Origin: Nereocystis luetkeana | Lineage: Eukaryota > Sar > Phaeophyceae > Laminariales > Laminariaceae | Reading direction: 5' to 3' | Length of the DNA stretch: 64,000 nt | Assembly (NCBI GenBank): GCA_031213475.1 | Contig: JARUPZ010000002.1 | Coordinates: 6,023,049-6,087,048 of the forward strand | Shown: positions 32,800-42,840 of the stretch, in pieces | Layout of the letters: every line of letters begins with the position of its first letter | How positions within the stretch are numbered: position 1 is the first letter of the stretch | Notes under the pieces: model-generated | Seen by the model: the letters and a program-made list of their open reading frames with translations, nothing else | Databases searched by the model: none | Told to the model about the DNA's origin: nothing | Translations under genes and position numbers: made by a program

Positions 32800-33365
32800 T
32801 GTAGTTAGGGGCTCTGTTGGACGTATCTTCACGACGAGCTGTGATAATAAAAGCCTCGGATTCCGAACAATACGACATCAACCCTACGATAACAAGTGCT
32901 GCACTGCTGTAGAGAAGGGGCTCTGTTGGTCGTATCTTCACGACGAGCTATGATAATGAAAGCCTCGGACTCCGAGCAATACGACATCAACCCTACGATA
33001 ACAAGTGCTGCGCTGCTGTAGTTAGGGGCTCTGTTAGTCTTATCTTCACGACGAGCAGTGATAATAAAAGCCTCAGACTCCGAGCAATATGACATCAACC
33101 CTACGATAGCAACTGCTGCACTGCTGTAGTTGGGGGCTCTGTTGGTCGTATCTTCACGACGAGCTGTGAAAATAAAAACCTCGGACTTCGAGCTTTACAC
33201 CAAAGTCAACCTCGCGAAAACATCTGCTGCACTGCTGTAGTTGTTGGGGGGGGCTCTGTTTGCGAATTCAAAACATCTGCGACGGACTGCGGATCGAAAG
33301 TTTCGGACTCCGAGCAAGTACGACATCAAGTCCACATCAGCTTCTGCTGCACTGCTGCAGGAGTT
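32800..33365. repeat. 108-bp tandem array, about five units
   Basis: GGGCTCTGTTGG-like starts recur near 32811, 32920, 33028, 33136 and 33253 (109, 108, 108 and 117 bp). 108 bp is 36 codons, so the minus frame repeats SESEAFIITARRED in register, but later units lose the frame. The array lies upstream of the copia remnant. Function unknown. Confidence 0.8.
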
Positions 33366-33720
33366 TGGAACTCTGCCTTGCGTACTCGAGACCGCGCATA
33401 CTGCTCGAAAACTGCCTGTAGTTCGGCTGCTGCTCGTAATCATCCGCGCCGCTTAGCGGGTAACCGACGAGACTACTCTGTATCGAGTTCGACGAACTGA
33501 GCTGCTGTACGAGACATCCACGCTCAAGACGGTACTTTGGGCTGTACGTGGACACCGTCAAGTCAAAGCTACTTCTGCACATAGATCAAAGATCGACTTC
33601 TTCGAGCTGCTGTGCTAAGGAGGCCTTCTGTGTATTACCTTCGACTACTACTTCCTCTATCTACTGTGCAAGACCGTTTTGCGCTCAAGAGTACGACTGC
33701 GAGTACGAAATGCTGCCAAG
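33366..33720. other. Unassigned stretch before the copia Gag
   Basis: No LTR or primer site is recognisable. It is rich in GTACTCGA-like motifs and could be a decayed leader of the copia element. Confidence 0.35.
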
Positions 33721-34498
33721 ATGGGAGACTCCAGCAACAGTAACACCCACAACCTCGCCAACACCGTTAAGGGGCTTTAGGTTTTCAGTGGAAGTTTGCC
33801 CTCGGAGTTCAAAGACTGGCGGAAACAAAACTGCTTGGTGCTTAGCATCAATCGCAGGGATGTCTACGCAATCATGAAAGGGCAGCCCAGGCCGACCACG
33901 GCAACCGGGGGGTCGACTGCGACAACAGGGGGTAGAACTCTCGCGCAGCAACAGGAAGCGTATGACAGAGTGTCTCACGGCCTCTACGCGATCCTATTTA
34001 TGGGGACGTAAAAACCGGCATCTCTCATCGTGCTCAAACACAAGGATACAACCGGCGCTAGCGGTGGTGGGCGGAGGGTCTGGGAGGAACTTCAAGAGAA
34101 GTACCTCCAGGTTACCGACGAAACTATCCGCTCCAAGACGGCAGAACTGGCAGCAACCACCATGAAGTCCGGGCAAGACCCGGACAACTACTTCACCGAG
34201 GCGATAATCAAGCGCGCCGAGGTGGAGGCGATGGACGAGCCCATGACGGACCGGCGGTTTAAGGACATCGTCGTTCAAGGGTTTATGACGGAGTACGAGA
34301 GCATCAAGTTAATGATGTATCGTGATCCGACCTTTGACCTCGCCCAGATCCAGACGACAATGCGTCATCTGTATCTAGACAACCTGCCCCGCAGCAATGC
34401 GGCGAAGGGTAGGATTGCCGGACGCGGTGTCGCCATGTCAGCGGATAGACAGTTGTTTGCTATACCTGTGACAGGTAGGACACGTCTCGCGCAACTGT
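33721..34498 (+). pseudogene. Copia Gag with two stops and a split zinc knuckle
   Basis: From ATG 33721 one frame runs through TAG (33778-33780) and TAA (34009-34011) and still reads as a Gag of the UBN2 type: FKDWRKQNCLVLSINRRDVY, YDRVSHGLYAILF, then WEELQEKYLQVTDETIRSK and MDEPMTDRRFKDIVVQGF. A CCHC knuckle follows at 34458-34498 (CYTCD then GHVSRNC), but its halves are in different frames. In an intact element Gag would coat the RNA in the particle. This copy cannot make a full Gag. Confidence 0.7.
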
Positions 34499-34501
34499 CC
34501 T

Positions 34502-35698
34502 ATGCCGGGCAAGAGCAACTCCAACAACAAGAAATCTGCTGGGAAACACCAGAAGCAGAGCAAGGACAACAAGGACACCAAGAAGAAACCTCCTGGAGCC
34601 AAGGTTGGATCCGGGGGCGGGGGCGGGGCTGGGCAAACGTGCCCAGTTCACAACTCCACAACTCACAACGATACCGACTACTATGAGCAGGGAGCACCAC
34701 GCCCGCAGAAGGGCAGTGCGTTCACCACAGCTGTATTCGGCGCCCACACCTCTCTTGCTGATGACGACGAGAAACCGACCTTCAACCTCAATGGCGACTT
34801 CGACGGTGGTTTCCTGTGGATGGCTCCTACAAACGGAAGGACATTTGCGCCCAACAGCTTTGGAATGACGATGCTGGTGGACAGTGGGGCGACAGAACAC
34901 TTCTTCGACGACAAGCTGATCTCCGGTCTGGCTGACCGTATGACGGATCACACGCTGCTGGATACGCCCAAGACGATCGTGACCGCCGGCAACAAGGAGC
35001 TGCGCGGGACTGCAACTGGCATCCTCTGCGGCACCATCGTCAATCGGGCTGGTAAAGAGCATCGGGTACGGTTTCCCGCCTTGATCGTTTCGGGCCTGGG
35101 CCGCCACATCTTTCCTCCCACCGCAGCAATGAAGCGGGGGATCACTACCATCCTCGAGGAAGGTACTCCGCACCTGCGGAAGGGCGACGTCGTGGTGCCA
35201 CTGCAGCAAGAGGAGGAGGACATACGTCTGTGTTCTTTTGAAGTGGAACTCGACGAGGCATCGTCGTCACTGGAAACTCCGCCGTATTCCCACCTGCCAA
35301 CTAAAGGACTCGACTACGTCGACGACAACGAAGAGGCCTTCGCACGAGACGTTATCGGCTACACCTCCTTCCTCGACCCCATCATTTTCGACAATAAGGA
35401 GGAGGTTGCTCCAGCGCAAGTAGAGCACCTACATGCGAGGATTCGAGACATGACGCGAAAAAACGAGGACAAGAAGTCGGCTGATGGAGCTTCATCACCT
35501 GGGACGGACGGAACATCGTCGCCTAGGGCAATCGGAGCACCATCACCTGGGGCTGACGGAATATCATCTCCTGGGGCAATTGTAGCATCTTCGCCTAGGG
35601 CTGACGGAACATCATCATCCGGGGCTACTGGAGCATCATCACCGGAGGTCGACGAATCGACACCGCCTACTTCACCTGGGGTCGCACTAGCTGCGTAA
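34502..35698 (+). pseudogene. Copia protease region, integrase deleted
   Basis: The 398-codon frame starts after the zinc knuckle with a Lys/Asn/Gly-rich linker and a CPVHNSTTHND stretch, then the aspartic protease with its active site MLVDSGATEHFFDD (about residues 123-136) and IVTAGNKELRGTATG. Instead of the pre-integrase zinc finger and DDE core, it passes after about residue 250 to a Ser-Pro-Gly-rich tail (ASSPGTDGTSSP type, 27-bp repeats) that normally lies between integrase and reverse transcriptase. A deletion of roughly 1.3-1.5 kb is inferred. It ends out of frame with the next ORF. Confidence 0.7.
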
Positions 35699-35699
35699 C

Positions 35700-36597
35700 T
35701 CTCGCCTCCATACGAGCCAACCCTAACACCGAGGACATCAGCTACGACGCCCTCACTGACTACCAACTACGGGAAATTCGCACGCTCATGCCAGCGAAGG
35801 GGCCACCGCGCGTCAACCTCGCGGGAGGGTCTCTGGATATCGCACACGATGATGGAGAACCACTTCTGGCATCGATGGCTTTAATGTACGCAACTGGCGG
35901 CCTGACTGACGAAGGCATCGCCGAGGAGACGCAGGAGCGTGTCATCATCCCCAACCAGTACGAGGACGCAATGAAATCCCGACAGCGCAAGCAGTGGCTA
36001 GGAGCAATCGACAAAGAGATGAAGAGCCTGCAGGAGCATGAGGTCTACGACTTGGTGCTTATCACTAGTGTGCCAAAGGAGAAGAAGATCGTCGGCTCCC
36101 GTTTCGTGTTTAAGCAGATGGCGGACAACCGGTTCAAGGCTCGACTTGTCGTCCAAGGCTACGTTCAGGAGCCCGGCATCGACTTCGGAAAGTCGTTTGC
36201 ACCAGTCCTCCGCCTTGGAAGCCAGCGCGTATTGCTGGCAAGGGCATGCGAGCATGGCTGGCCAATCTACCAGCTCGATGTTCAAGTAGCGTTTCTGAAG
36301 AGCAAGATCGACTCCGAGGTGTACGTCCAACTAGCTCTGGGACAAGCGACCACGGATGGCAAAACGGGCGTACCTTTGGTGATAGGGCTGAAACGCAGCC
36401 TGTACGGTCTAGTGCAGTCACCGGTCCTTTATTACGACACCATCGACGCGGCGCTGCTAGGTATCGGATTCATGCCTCCGTTGTCGGACCCTTACGTTTA
36501 CACGCATGGAATCGACGACACCTTCGCCATCCCAACACTGTACGTCGATGATACTAAAATATTCGAAGCGAATGTGGAGTTTGTTAAAAGCCGTTGA
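35700..36597 (+). pseudogene. Copia reverse transcriptase, truncated after YVDD
   Basis: The frame (ATG at 35788, open from about 35680) shows the RVT_2 landmarks: WLGAIDKEMKSLQEHEVYDL, GSRFVFKQM, KARLVVQGYVQEPGIDF, SFAPVLRLGS, YQLDVQVAFLKS, LKRSLYGLVQSP and LYVDD at about 36538. The rest of the palm, thumb and RNase H is absent. Sequence after YVDD (IFEANVEFVK) is the start of element F and ends at a stop at 36597. A -1 shift separates it from the protease frame. Confidence 0.75.
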
Positions 36598-36769
36598 TAA
36601 GAATTGGGAGGCATTACAATGTGTCATTTGGAAAGTATATTACGGATGAGGGTACCTGGTCAGAACTCGTGCCCCAAGCAAAGGGGGAGAAACAGCGAGA
36701 GAAGAAGCAGGCAGACCGCGAGATAATAGCAGCCAAATACGGGCAGTGATATACATTTAGGATTGGAGC

Positions 36770-37980
36770 GTGACGAACAACGGAAAACGTCGGACGACGT
36801 ATGCCAGCAGTGACAACCAGAAACGACACAGAGGCCGCCAGTGACGAGGGCGGAGGAGGATACGTCCCCAGAGGCGAGGCGGGAGAAGGAGGCGCCTTCT
36901 CGGCATGATCACCCCCCCATTAGCCAAAATTGATGTCGACGCCTTCTCGCCCCCGGTGGGACAGGAAACCTTGGCAGTGTCCCGTACGCCGGAGGTTCAT
37001 TTCCAGACGTTCGTCAATGTCCTCGTTAAGGTCATCCAACAGGGGGACGCAGAGTCAACAGGTAGCGTGTCGCAGGGCAGGAGGGATTATCTGATCGAGG
37101 AGTTTCACACCGTGGCCAAGACACTCATCGCGTACATGACTACGCACTTCAACTCGCTTCTACCGAAGCAGCAGGCAGTGCGGGGTCGCGTGATTTTCGC
37201 CGCTAACCGTGACATCAATGACTTCTTCGGACTGCTCCTTGACCCTGCGGCCCCCGTGAAACGGCAGTTTCCCAAAGCCGCTCCTCCCGAAGGGGCGTGT
37301 GCAGCGTTGACACCCTCAGCCTTCACCCTGCTGCGCGAGCTTACTTCGCGGGGGAGCTGCAGCTTGCTGGGTCGGATGGACATCGCACTCGAATTGCCCA
37401 GGCTTGGCGGAGGAACTACAGCGGCGAAGCCTCTCAAAAGGAAGGCGAACGCAGTTGGAGCGCACCCCCGGCTGCTATTTACTAGTTCTCGCACGGACGG
37501 CGCGGCGCCGGTGTCGTCTTTCGTGTCAGGTTTGGAGCGGGAACGCACGCCGGAGGGAACGTGCCTCTTCGCTTGGCGGAGGCAACAATGCACCCGCAAC
37601 AACTGCTCGTACTTGAACGGTCTTTTTGTGATAGACGGGACGGGAGCCCCAGGACTGCCTGTACACAACCGCCACCGCCGCAACGGTACCCGCAGCAACA
37701 GCCCCAGCAGCAACAGCAACCTCAGCAGCAGCAACCTCAGCAGCAGCATTAGCACCAGCATCAGCAGCAGCAACAGGAGCAGCAGCAACAGCAGCCACAG
37801 CCACAGACTCAGACGGCTCCTCCAGCGCGGGTCGCGAGGTTCAGCTTCTCGCACGGGCAGCAGGGGAGGGGGAGTGGAGGGCAAGGTCGGCAGGGGGTGA
37901 GGGGAGGGGAGAGGATAGGGTGGGAATTGACAGGGCGGGCCTCGCCCGGAGGCGGGGCCAAACGGCGGGGGGTGCGGGGT
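36770..37980 (+). pseudogene. Element F Gag-like protein, copy 3
   Basis: The start ATG of copy 2 is GTG here (36770), and the acidic N-terminus (36770-36900) is fused straight to the central domain, the Gln-rich part being deleted. From 36905 one frame of 331 codons is intact: central domain (QTFVNVLVKVIQQGD, FNSLLPKQQAVRGRVIFAAN, RDINDFFGLLLDP), LLRELTSRGSCSLLGRMDIA, then the zinc finger CLFAWRRQQCTRNNCSYLN, in which the final His is lost (SYSH to SYLN). A Ser/Asn-rich low-complexity tail follows after a frame change. The recombinase starts about 100 bp further on. Confidence 0.6.
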
Positions 37981-38084
37981 GGAGGTCGGAATAGCAAAAC
38001 GCTGCTGCCGTCTCAGAGCGATTGAAGGGAAGAGTCCGTGGCTAGCAGAGGGTGATGGAGCCGACGCAGCAGTGAAATAATTGA

Positions 38085-38998
38085 CGAAATTCATGGTCCT
38101 GCGATGCTTTGCATTCAAAAAACAAAGCCAGACCCATACGAGGTTATCTTTCCGCGATTAAGTATTTCCACAGAATGTTCGGAGGTTGGGAGCTGCCCAC
38201 TTCACACTGCATGGTTGTACCCGTAGGGAAAAGGATCGATAGAGCTCACGGAAAATCGGAGATACGCCCCAAGCTCAGGAAGCCTCTTACGTGGGACCTG
38301 TTGACCACGGGGATGGAGAGCGCGGGTGCGTTGGAAACCGAAGGATGGGTAGTCTGGACCGGACTTGCGTTGTCGTTTCATCTTTTTGTAGAGCCTCTGA
38401 AATTTGGGCCTACGGCAACGGACTGGTACACGCAGATTTTTGTCTGACGAGAAGAGACTTGGCGTTTTTTTCGGGAGCGTTCCAACTAGCGTGGGAAGAA
38501 AGACGTTCTGCAGACAGGGTAGAAGTGACCTTCCGCGCTTCCAAGTCAGACTCCAAGAGGTTGGGGTCAATCGTCACTAGGACGAGAGGAACAAAAGGGA
38601 AGGGAAGGTTTTGGGACGTACAGAGTCAGGGGGCGTTGGAGATCCTCCTGGATTCACTAGACCTTCATCCCGAACTTAGCAGGTCAGCACCATTGATGCA
38701 GACACACACGCACGGCCCACGGGTGGAAGGTGATCACGCGCACCGTTGCAACAAAGGCCTTGAGGCGGATGTGAAGTAGTTTGGGTAGAGACCCGACTCA
38801 GTACGCTCTCCACTCAGGCAGGATCGGGGGGGCAAATCAGCTTGCTGCGCAAGGTGCATCAGACATTTAGATTCAAAGGACGGGGAGATGCAAATCACTA
38901 GCGTTCATGGTCTATGTAAGAGCAGGAGGGGAGGGAGCAGATTTTGTGTCCGAAGCAAACAAAGTAATAATGGCAGGAAGATCAGGTCATTTAATTTG
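38085..38998 (+). pseudogene. Tyrosine recombinase (YR), frameshifted
   Basis: Frame 0 (to about 38388) gives an N-terminal SAM-like domain (IRGYLSAIKYFHRMFGGWELP) and RKPLTWDLLTTGM. Frame 2 (to about 38717) gives the first catalytic Arg in CRASEIWAYG and the hairpin Lys in TFRASKSD. Frame 0 resumes with the HxxR box HSGRIGGANQLAAQG and the nucleophile Tyr in FMVYVR (Tyr codon 38913-38915). Two in-frame stops (38772, 38868) and two frameshifts disable it. GRC replaces the usual GRW before the Tyr. Box style (GGA after HSxR) fits DIRS/Crypton-type recombinases. It would integrate a circular DNA intermediate. Confidence 0.75.
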
Positions 38999-39928
38999 AG
39001 GTATAATCGGGCTTTCCTGATGGGAAAGAGTTCGACCAGTTGTCCGTTTCCCCTTGGGGTACTGGTCGAGACGTAAACGTAAAAAGCGGGTTAGCCCGAA
39101 ATGTGTTCTGGGAGCACGGTGTCCCATTGTACCATGTGTTTGTCCTCTTCGGCATTGCTTTACTGCGTAAATTAATACCACAATTCTTGAGCCAATCATA
39201 ATATCTCACGATGGATGAGGCGGTGATTCCCGCAATATATACAATACAAAATAAATCGACTGCTGGGACCGCCTAACAAGAGTGGGCGCAGCGAAGGACT
39301 GAAGTCTTCTCGCAATATAAATCCAAGGCACAGGCCGCATGCTGATAGGGAGTTAAAGAGCCTGCTTTGTGACCCCGGGTGTTTATACGTAAGAAGGATA
39401 GAGAAAAAAGGGTGAAGAGAACAAATCGGATGGAAATAAATAATATATCTGTTTCGTACATACATAACTACGAAGTAGTAATTTAAGGTATGAACAATCG
39501 GCGAACGCGTACGCAGAAACACTGCACGGTTGGTGGACGTCGAGCGGTTTCAAGATCGGGTTGGTTCAAATAAGACGCTGCTGTCACTAACTCCCGTCAT
39601 TTGTGCCCCATACTGTATGTAGGAACTATGTCAAGACTTGGTTGTGCGAGTGTGGCGCATAATGATGTTCTCACACTATTAATAAAGTAGCACACATTAA
39701 ACTCCGGCCACAAAACAGGCTGTAACTAAAATGCATCTCGGTAGGAGAAAAAAAACACTGAAGAAATAGTGACCAATACGTAAGAGAAACGGTACTAACG
39801 AGATACCCGATATGGGATACCACCCCGTATCAATTGCAACTAAATGACACCATGAACGTACCCATGCTGTATTATTATGTGTACACCCGAAACTAAAATA
39901 AAGGACAAAGAAAGGAGAACTACAGCAG

Positions 39929-40286
39929 TTAGTACATCCTACTTGCGGTGTGTGTGAACACGAGAGTGTTGAAATAGCGAATCATACGCTACGTATTCTG
40001 GACAGCGCTTACAATGGTTCAACAAAAAGGGCCGCAGGCTGCGTGGTACATTGGTCAGTGTGGGAATGAACTGGGACGGAGTGTGAACGTGGCATATACG
40101 CCCAGAGTTAGTACATCCTACTTGCGGTGTGTGTAAACACAAGAGTGCTGAAATAGCGAATCATACACTCCGTATTCAGGACAGCGCTTACAATGGCTCA
40201 CCACAAAGGCCACAGGCAGCGTGGTACATATGTCAGTTTGGGCATGAACTGGGACGAAGTGTGAACGTGGCATATACACCCAGAAT
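39929..40286. repeat. 179-bp tandem duplication
   Basis: TTAGTACATCCTACTTGCGG starts copies at 39929 and 40108. The corresponding place in the other LTR-A element (about 57830-57990) has one copy. Confidence 0.8.
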
Positions 40287-41561
40287 AGAGCATAGAGCGG
40301 GCTACTGTAGAACTCTGGAAAGTAAACCTAACCTTGGCGTGAAAACAGGCGCTTGTTAGGTCGTGCCGAAATGCGTTGGCTTCCATCCGGGACGATTTGC
40401 CTGTAGCATGTGTGACTGCTATTCCAGAACAAAAACATGCATCCTAAGCGGTGGCTACGAGATACACAAGGCCAATCAAACTCAGGAGAGAAAACCTGGC
40501 ATTTTTCCGATAGCAAAACAAAGCCCCTCCCCAGCACGCATACTCATGCGCCGCCTTAGTCGCTGACGCGGTGAACGGAGGGTCAATCGAGCTTGACTCT
40601 GTTTTAGCATCTGGCACGGTTCCCAATGACGACTGGGCATCCTAACCGTTTGAGTACTGCACTGCTGTACATATACCCAAGTTTGACCCTAATTCCAGGT
40701 GTTTCGTCCCCGCAATGGGAGGGCAGTTCTAGAGGCCACATATGCCCAATGTCGAAACTAAAGGTTCCCTTTATTCGCGAACGCGAGCGTGTAGTTGTTG
40801 AGCGTACCACGCATCCCTGTTTTTGTCGTCCGTATCCGAGTATCGGATGATCCGCCTGGTCGGAGAAGGACGGTTGTAAAAAATCTAAATTACACGACTA
40901 ATGTTGAGAAAAAAAAGTTGTTGGCATCGTAGTGTAAGCTAGGTGGCCATAACTTTGATCGCAACGATAGCACAATAACGATGACAGTTGAATGGGAGTC
41001 AAGTTAGACACAGAACCCTGCTACGAGAGGGGTATAGTTCGACACGGCTAGGCATCTATCACGATCGACCAGGCTCCTGAATCCAATATCAGTAAGATAT
41101 AGACCATAGTGTTTTGCTAAAGGTTTTCGTGTTAATACCTAGGCTTTGGGGATTGTTCACACAGATTCAGTTAATTTACAGATATGTGTACTCGTCAAGT
41201 CTTTCATAAGACGTACATGAGGATTATACCAGGTATGATAACGTTTAAATACCCAGACGCCCAAAGGGACGAGTGCATGTGTAAGTCGCTACACCACCCA
41301 CAGGTACACTTTTGTGAGATCCATGACCGAGATGGAAGGTGACGAGCTTTGCTATGATCTGCGCAACCTAGAAGAATACCCTGCTATTCGACGCTCCAAG
41401 TATGGTGGCCCAGTGTTGAAGGAACGAATCGAAAGTTGTGATTGGAATATCAATAGGCGGTAGGCAGTTTCCGTTCTGGGGGGGTGTTTGTCACCACCTT
41501 CCTACACCTACCTCCACAAACACCGTTATCCGGATACGATCCGGAAGTGTGTGTGTGTGTG

Positions 41562-41905
41562 TTTTTTTATTTTGCTCATGCCATTTATTATCTTCGCCCA
41601 TCTTCTTCTCTGTCTCCTTCCAACTCGTAACTCAGATCCGGGGTCACATAGCAGGCTCTTCTCCCCCCTTCCCGCTACGGTACGTGCCTTCATTTTTATG
41701 GCGAGAAGATTTCAGCCTTTTCTTCCCTCGTCGACTCGCATCGAATTGTGCCTACCCACGCTGCAAGGCGCTCTCAACAATTGAATCCTTTTTTATTTTT
41801 ATGTTTGCAAATATAGTCAAAAGTCCGACCCACCTGGGGCTCGAACCCTGGACTCAAAGACAAGTAGGAAGTGAGGATAACCACTTGAACCACCGGGGGG
41901 ACCGG
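41562..41905 (-). mobile_element. tRNA-derived SINE, copy 1
   Basis: On the minus strand the head reads GGTGGTTCAAGTGG (A box) and GGGTTCGAGCCCC (B box) about 45 bp later, then a roughly 230-bp body with TTGCAAAYATAAAAAT and GCGCCTTGCAGCGTGGGTAG, ending in an A-rich tail beside a (CA)n tract. It interrupts an LTR-A sequence continuous at 30400-30430. Two more copies lie at 56829 and 60224. It encodes no protein and would rely on a LINE. Confidence 0.8.
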
Positions 41906-42840
41906 CTGGTTGGGGAGGAATGACGTTTGAGGACTCATGATTTGTTTCAGCACCAAAATGTCTCACTAGTGGACACTGTTCGTGCTGGGGGGGTGGCGTA
42001 AACGTCCACACCTTCAAACGACTTACTTACTCGGAATAAAAAATTCCTTTGCTAGTGAGCCATCCCACAGTAGGGGTGCACCAGAAGTGAGCCCCTCACA
42101 TTAGAAATCAATGTTTCAACCGATGCAATACTTGGAAGCAATTTAGAAGTGCCCGCGAGTCGAAGTGGCGTAAACGCCAGTACCTTCAAACGATGTAGTC
42201 ACTCGGAATCGAATCATAATTTGAATAGGGCCAGAAAGTCGAAACACTCGAAGGATACCAAGTAGAAAGAGGACTCATCGCACCAGAAGTGAGCCCCTCA
42301 CATTAGAAGATCAATGTTTCAACCGATGCAATACTTGGAAGCAATTTAGAAGTTCCCGTGAGTCGAAGTGGCGTAAACGCCAGTACCTTCAAACGATGTA
42401 GTCACTCGGAATCGGATCATACTTTGGATAGGGCCAGAAAGTCGAAACATTCAAAGTATACCAAGTAGAAAGAGGACTCATCATGAACTTCCTACTGCAC
42501 GTCCGTGATGAACCCACACATAAAACCACCTCCACATTCGCCAGAAGTACCTACTCTCAGTGCAGAGAAGTTTGAGATAATCGTCAAAAGGTAACTTATG
42601 CCTGAACGTGGGCAATCACCGCAGTGTTTGGGTAGTGTGGCCACGTAAAGCCTCATGATTATGAACTGGCAGAACTCTATGACGTTTCCGTCAAAGGTCA
42701 GGTGGTATGGTAGGATGATGGTGGCTTACAGTGGAATCCCGGCCGGGGCCGAGACAGCAAACGTGAATATTATTGTCAAAATGCAGATGGAGGCCTTCGA
42801 GAGGGATCCTCCAACCACCGATGCAGGTGAGACCCCACGT

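Larger units (their letters stand above)
33721..36553 (+). mobile_element. Ty1/copia-like retrotransposon remnant
   Basis: Gag, protease and reverse transcriptase remnants follow in the copia order on the plus strand. The integrase that should lie between protease and reverse transcriptase is missing. The 3' end stops just after the YVDD box, where element F sequence starts. No LTR is recognised on either side. Confidence 0.75.
36554..39200 (+). mobile_element. Element F: Gag-like plus tyrosine recombinase, most complete copy
   Basis: Starts at TAAAATATTCGAAGCG, where homology with three other copies begins, and runs to about 39200 (GAGCCAATCATA), where the copy at 18290 also ends. Content in order: 5' ORF, Gag-like ORF, tyrosine recombinase, 3' region with short inverted repeat (CGACCAGT and ACTGGTCG). 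No reverse transcriptase is present; DIRS- or Ngaro-like elements have one, Cryptons do not, so it is either a deleted YR retrotransposon or a Gag-bearing Crypton-like element. All reading frames are damaged. Confidence 0.6.
39200..42840 (+). mobile_element. LTR-A interior, plus orientation (no LTR)
   Basis: This is the reverse complement of about 58720-55550 plus parts of 50700-49700, in the same order: AT-rich block, 179-bp duplication, segment C (40330-41000), 41030-41540, SINE, minisatellite vestiges (41990-42480) and the start of the 3' module. It stops at 42840, where sequence of the opposite orientation follows. No gene is supported. Confidence 0.65.

Noticed and set aside
38888-39199. 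ORFs after the recombinase
   Set aside because: Short, overlapping, and lying over the end of the recombinase and the F 3' region; no conserved protein.
41562-41905. Free-standing tRNA gene
   Set aside because: A and B boxes are present, but they head a dispersed 340-bp unit with an A-rich tail, so it is a SINE.
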